Source of the DNA: Nitrospirota bacterium
GTDB taxonomy: Bacteria; Nitrospirota; Thermodesulfovibrionia; Thermodesulfovibrionales; UBA6898
Assembly: GCA_021814475.1 (NCBI GenBank)
Contig: JAKAIE010000022.1
Coordinates: 1 to 40,404, forward strand
Direction of reading: 5' to 3'
Length of the DNA: 40,404 nucleotides
Made by a program: the position numbers and the translations under genes. Of the stretch, positions 39,354 through 40,404 are shown piece by piece. Position 1 is the first letter of the stretch. Each line of letters begins with the position of its first letter. The notes under the pieces were generated by a model. That model searched no databases, had not been told where the DNA came from, and saw only the letters and a list, made by a program, of their open reading frames with translations.

Positions 39354-39973
39354 AAAGAATAATAGTCACCACAGTTATATTACTACTGCCGTGCATCGTT
39401 TTTGCAGAGACGGAAGTCCAGAAATACACTGACGCCGACGGGGTTATTCATATAGGGGGGGCGGTCCGCGCTAAACGACCCACAAAAAAAGTACAGCCTG
39501 TTGCAGATGAAAAACCGGCAAGAAATGCCGATATACTCAGCCTTGTAAAGGTTAAGATTATTAAGATCGATCGTTTCGACTCCTTGCCTGCTCGTTCGGA
39601 ATATTCGAGTACGATGTCACCCAGAAAAGGAATTTTCTATGCACTTTTCGTTGAGATCAATAATACATCCAGCTACGAACTTCATCTAATGCCTACGAGT
39701 TCTGTTTTTTCGTTGAAAACCCGGGAGAATGTTACATATAATGCAATGGACTCTTCGTCTTCGTGGTCTAACTCTCTTCCTCTTCTCGGAGTAGAGAATA
39801 TTAGTGGTAGCCAAGTTGAACGCGGATGGCTGCTTTTCGATATTTCTCAATATGAAACTCCTCAAACATTATCTTTCCAAGTCAACAGACAACTTCGTGG
39901 GAACGAAAAGATTAATAAAATGGGTATACCGATCGATGTATTGATGTATGGGCCGATAGACATTCCCTTATAA
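39350..39973 (+). CDS. Exported accessory protein (DUF4124-like N-terminus), 207 aa
   Basis: ATG 39350 lies in an ATGA overlap with the membrane gene. A signal peptide (RIIVTTVILLLPCIVFAE) is followed by VQKYTDADGVIHIGG, which resembles DUF4124. A beta-rich body (about 60-200) reads like a periplasmic immunoglobulin-like or DUF4352-like domain. Together with its partner it could alter the lysogen's envelope, for example superinfection exclusion; this is inference. Confidence 0.65.
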   Translation: MKRIIVTTVILLLPCIVFAETEVQKYTDADGVIHIGGAVRAKRPTKKVQPVADEKPARNADILSLVKVKIIKIDRFDSLPARSEYSSTMSPRKGIFYALFVEINNTSSYELHLMPTSSVFSLKTRENVTYNAMDSSSSWSNSLPLLGVENISGSQVERGWLLFDISQYETPQTLSFQVNRQLRGNEKINKMGIPIDVLMYGPIDIPL

Positions 39974-40002
39974 TGCCGGCGAGATTTCATTTTTTGCCAT
40001 TT

Positions 40003-40026
40003 TAGAATTATCAAGCAATCGTTGAC
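40003..40026 (-). repeat. Prophage end site 2, right copy
   Basis: Complement of the left copy at 3339-3362 with 23 of 24 matches. It lies about 218 bases inside the right terminus, against 34 bases on the left, the kind of asymmetry known for Mu attL and attR. Confidence 0.75.
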
Positions 40027-40162
40027 GATGCGCCGACGACAAATACATGAACAGCCCCTTCTTTACAACTGTCTTCCTGAGGGAGTAGAATACCGGGCGG
40101 GGAGAGACACAACTACCTCAATCCCCTGCTTCGCAGGAAGGGGTACAGGGACTTGTCTGTGG

Positions 40163-40181
40163 GTTATCAAAAGTCTCTTGA
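40163..40181 (-). repeat. Prophage end site 3, right copy
   Basis: Complement of 3412-3430 at 15 of 19 positions, containing the TTGATAAC core on the minus strand. Its order relative to site 2 is swapped compared with the left end. Confidence 0.5.
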
Positions 40182-40227
40182 AATATCCCACCCTTTGGAT
40201 GGTATTTCCAGGTATTCCCGGATAAAC

Positions 40228-40246
40228 GGAAGTAAGTTATCACATT
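40228..40246 (-). repeat. Prophage end site 1, right copy (terminal)
   Basis: Complement of 3303-3321 at 17 of 19 positions; the element's last bases CA are at 40243-40244. Beyond it the sequence is taken as host DNA. A related TATCACA occurs again at 40263-40269. Confidence 0.7.
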
Positions 40247-40334
40247 TCCCGTCCTCTGGATATCACATGTTCTAACACTGCCCCTCCGCGTGATACAATA
40301 ATTGTCTTACATTATTTCACCCCATGAGGAGACG

Positions 40335-40404
40335 ATGGAAAACAATCATATAGCCGTTATCGCAAAGGAATTGGGCATAAAGCCGCACCAGGTGGAGGCC
40401 ACGG
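40335..40404 (+). CDS. tex: Tex-family S1 RNA-binding protein, N-terminus (partial)
   Basis: ATG 40335 with GAGGAG upstream; 23 residues are visible before the window ends. NHIAVIAKELGIKPHQVEAT matches the start of Tex proteins (xRIIAxELxxxPxQVxAxV), which carry helix-hairpin-helix, YqgF-like and S1 domains and act in transcription and nucleic-acid binding. Host gene just beyond the prophage; identification rests on the N-terminus only. Confidence 0.72.
   Translation, partial: MENNHIAVIAKELGIKPHQVEAT

Larger units (their letters stand above)
3305..40244 (-). mobile_element. Mu-like transposable prophage (siphovirus-type) carrying a DGR
   Basis: The ends are set by an inverted terminal TGTGATAACT at 3305 and its complement ending in CA at 40244. 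Two further inverted site pairs lie inside. The resulting 36.9 kb is close to phage Mu itself. Gene order matches transposable phages: repressor, transposase A, ATPase B, Gam, GemA, Mor, lysis genes, terminase, portal/MuF, protease/scaffold, capsid, connector proteins, tail. A tail tube gene without a sheath gene suggests a B3/D3112-like siphophage body. All major modules are open, so the prophage may be functional. A 5-bp target duplication was looked for and not found (aataa on the left, tttcc on the right), so the exact terminal bases are inferred. Confidence 0.88.

Noticed and set aside
40101-40150. Short G/C hairpin that could suggest a CRISPR-like repeat
   Set aside because: Only one copy (CCTGC-TTC-GCAGG); no array or spacing.
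40022-40225. 67-aa plus-strand frame at the right prophage end
   Set aside because: It overlaps two transposase end sites, has no ribosome site and no recognisable features.

Overview
The window is bacterial chromosome carrying an essentially complete transposable (Mu-like) prophage of about 36.9 kb, placed here at 3305-40244. Host DNA flanks it. On the left are the tail end of an IS630-type transposase (2-130) and a large haem-binding hybrid histidine kinase (398-3070). On the right is the start of a Tex-type RNA-binding protein gene (40335 onward). The host looks like a Gram-negative bacterium: there are lipoprotein and Sec signals and a CxxCH haem sensor kinase of the kind common in anaerobic Nitrospirota and Desulfobacterota. 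The sequence alone does not fix the taxon.

The prophage lies in reverse, so nearly all its genes are on the minus strand and read right to left. The right side (38.5-29 kb) is the early and middle region: an XRE repressor on the plus strand; divergent small regulators; a MuA-type DDE transposase and MuB ATPase; Gam, HU and GemA; many tiny cysteine-rich proteins; and a Mor-type activator. At about 29 kb a hairpin and dyad region precedes the late genes: lytic transglycosylase, a lipoprotein tyrosine phosphatase, holin-like membrane proteins, terminase subunits, a portal-MuF fusion, protease/scaffold, decoration protein, major capsid protein and gp36/gp37-type connector proteins. The tail has a tube protein, a frameshifted chaperone pair, tape measure and tip proteins. 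No sheath gene is seen, so a siphovirus-type tail is likely. Two plus-strand accessory genes lie between the repressor and the right end.

The standout is a diversity-generating retroelement (DGR) inside the head-tail joining module, between the gp36-like and gp37-like genes. A 518-aa target gene ends in a 114-bp variable repeat (16136-16249). A 114-bp template repeat (15937-16050) lies 85 bp further on, followed by a 337-aa DGR reverse transcriptase. The repeats differ at 12 positions, and all 12 are adenines of the template strand. All nine AAY codons of the template are changed in the target. No helical Avd gene is visible; instead a small beta-rich 101-aa gene overlaps the reverse transcriptase. 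Around the DGR are four proteins with Sec signal peptides, which is unusual inside a virion structural operon.

Other notable points are three pairs of inverted sites at the prophage ends, an A-AAA-AAC minus-one slippery site in the tail chaperone pair, an internal scaffold start inside the protease gene, two arrays of four and five 36-bp repeats in the tail hub gene, and several hairpins placed where they could tune late gene expression.
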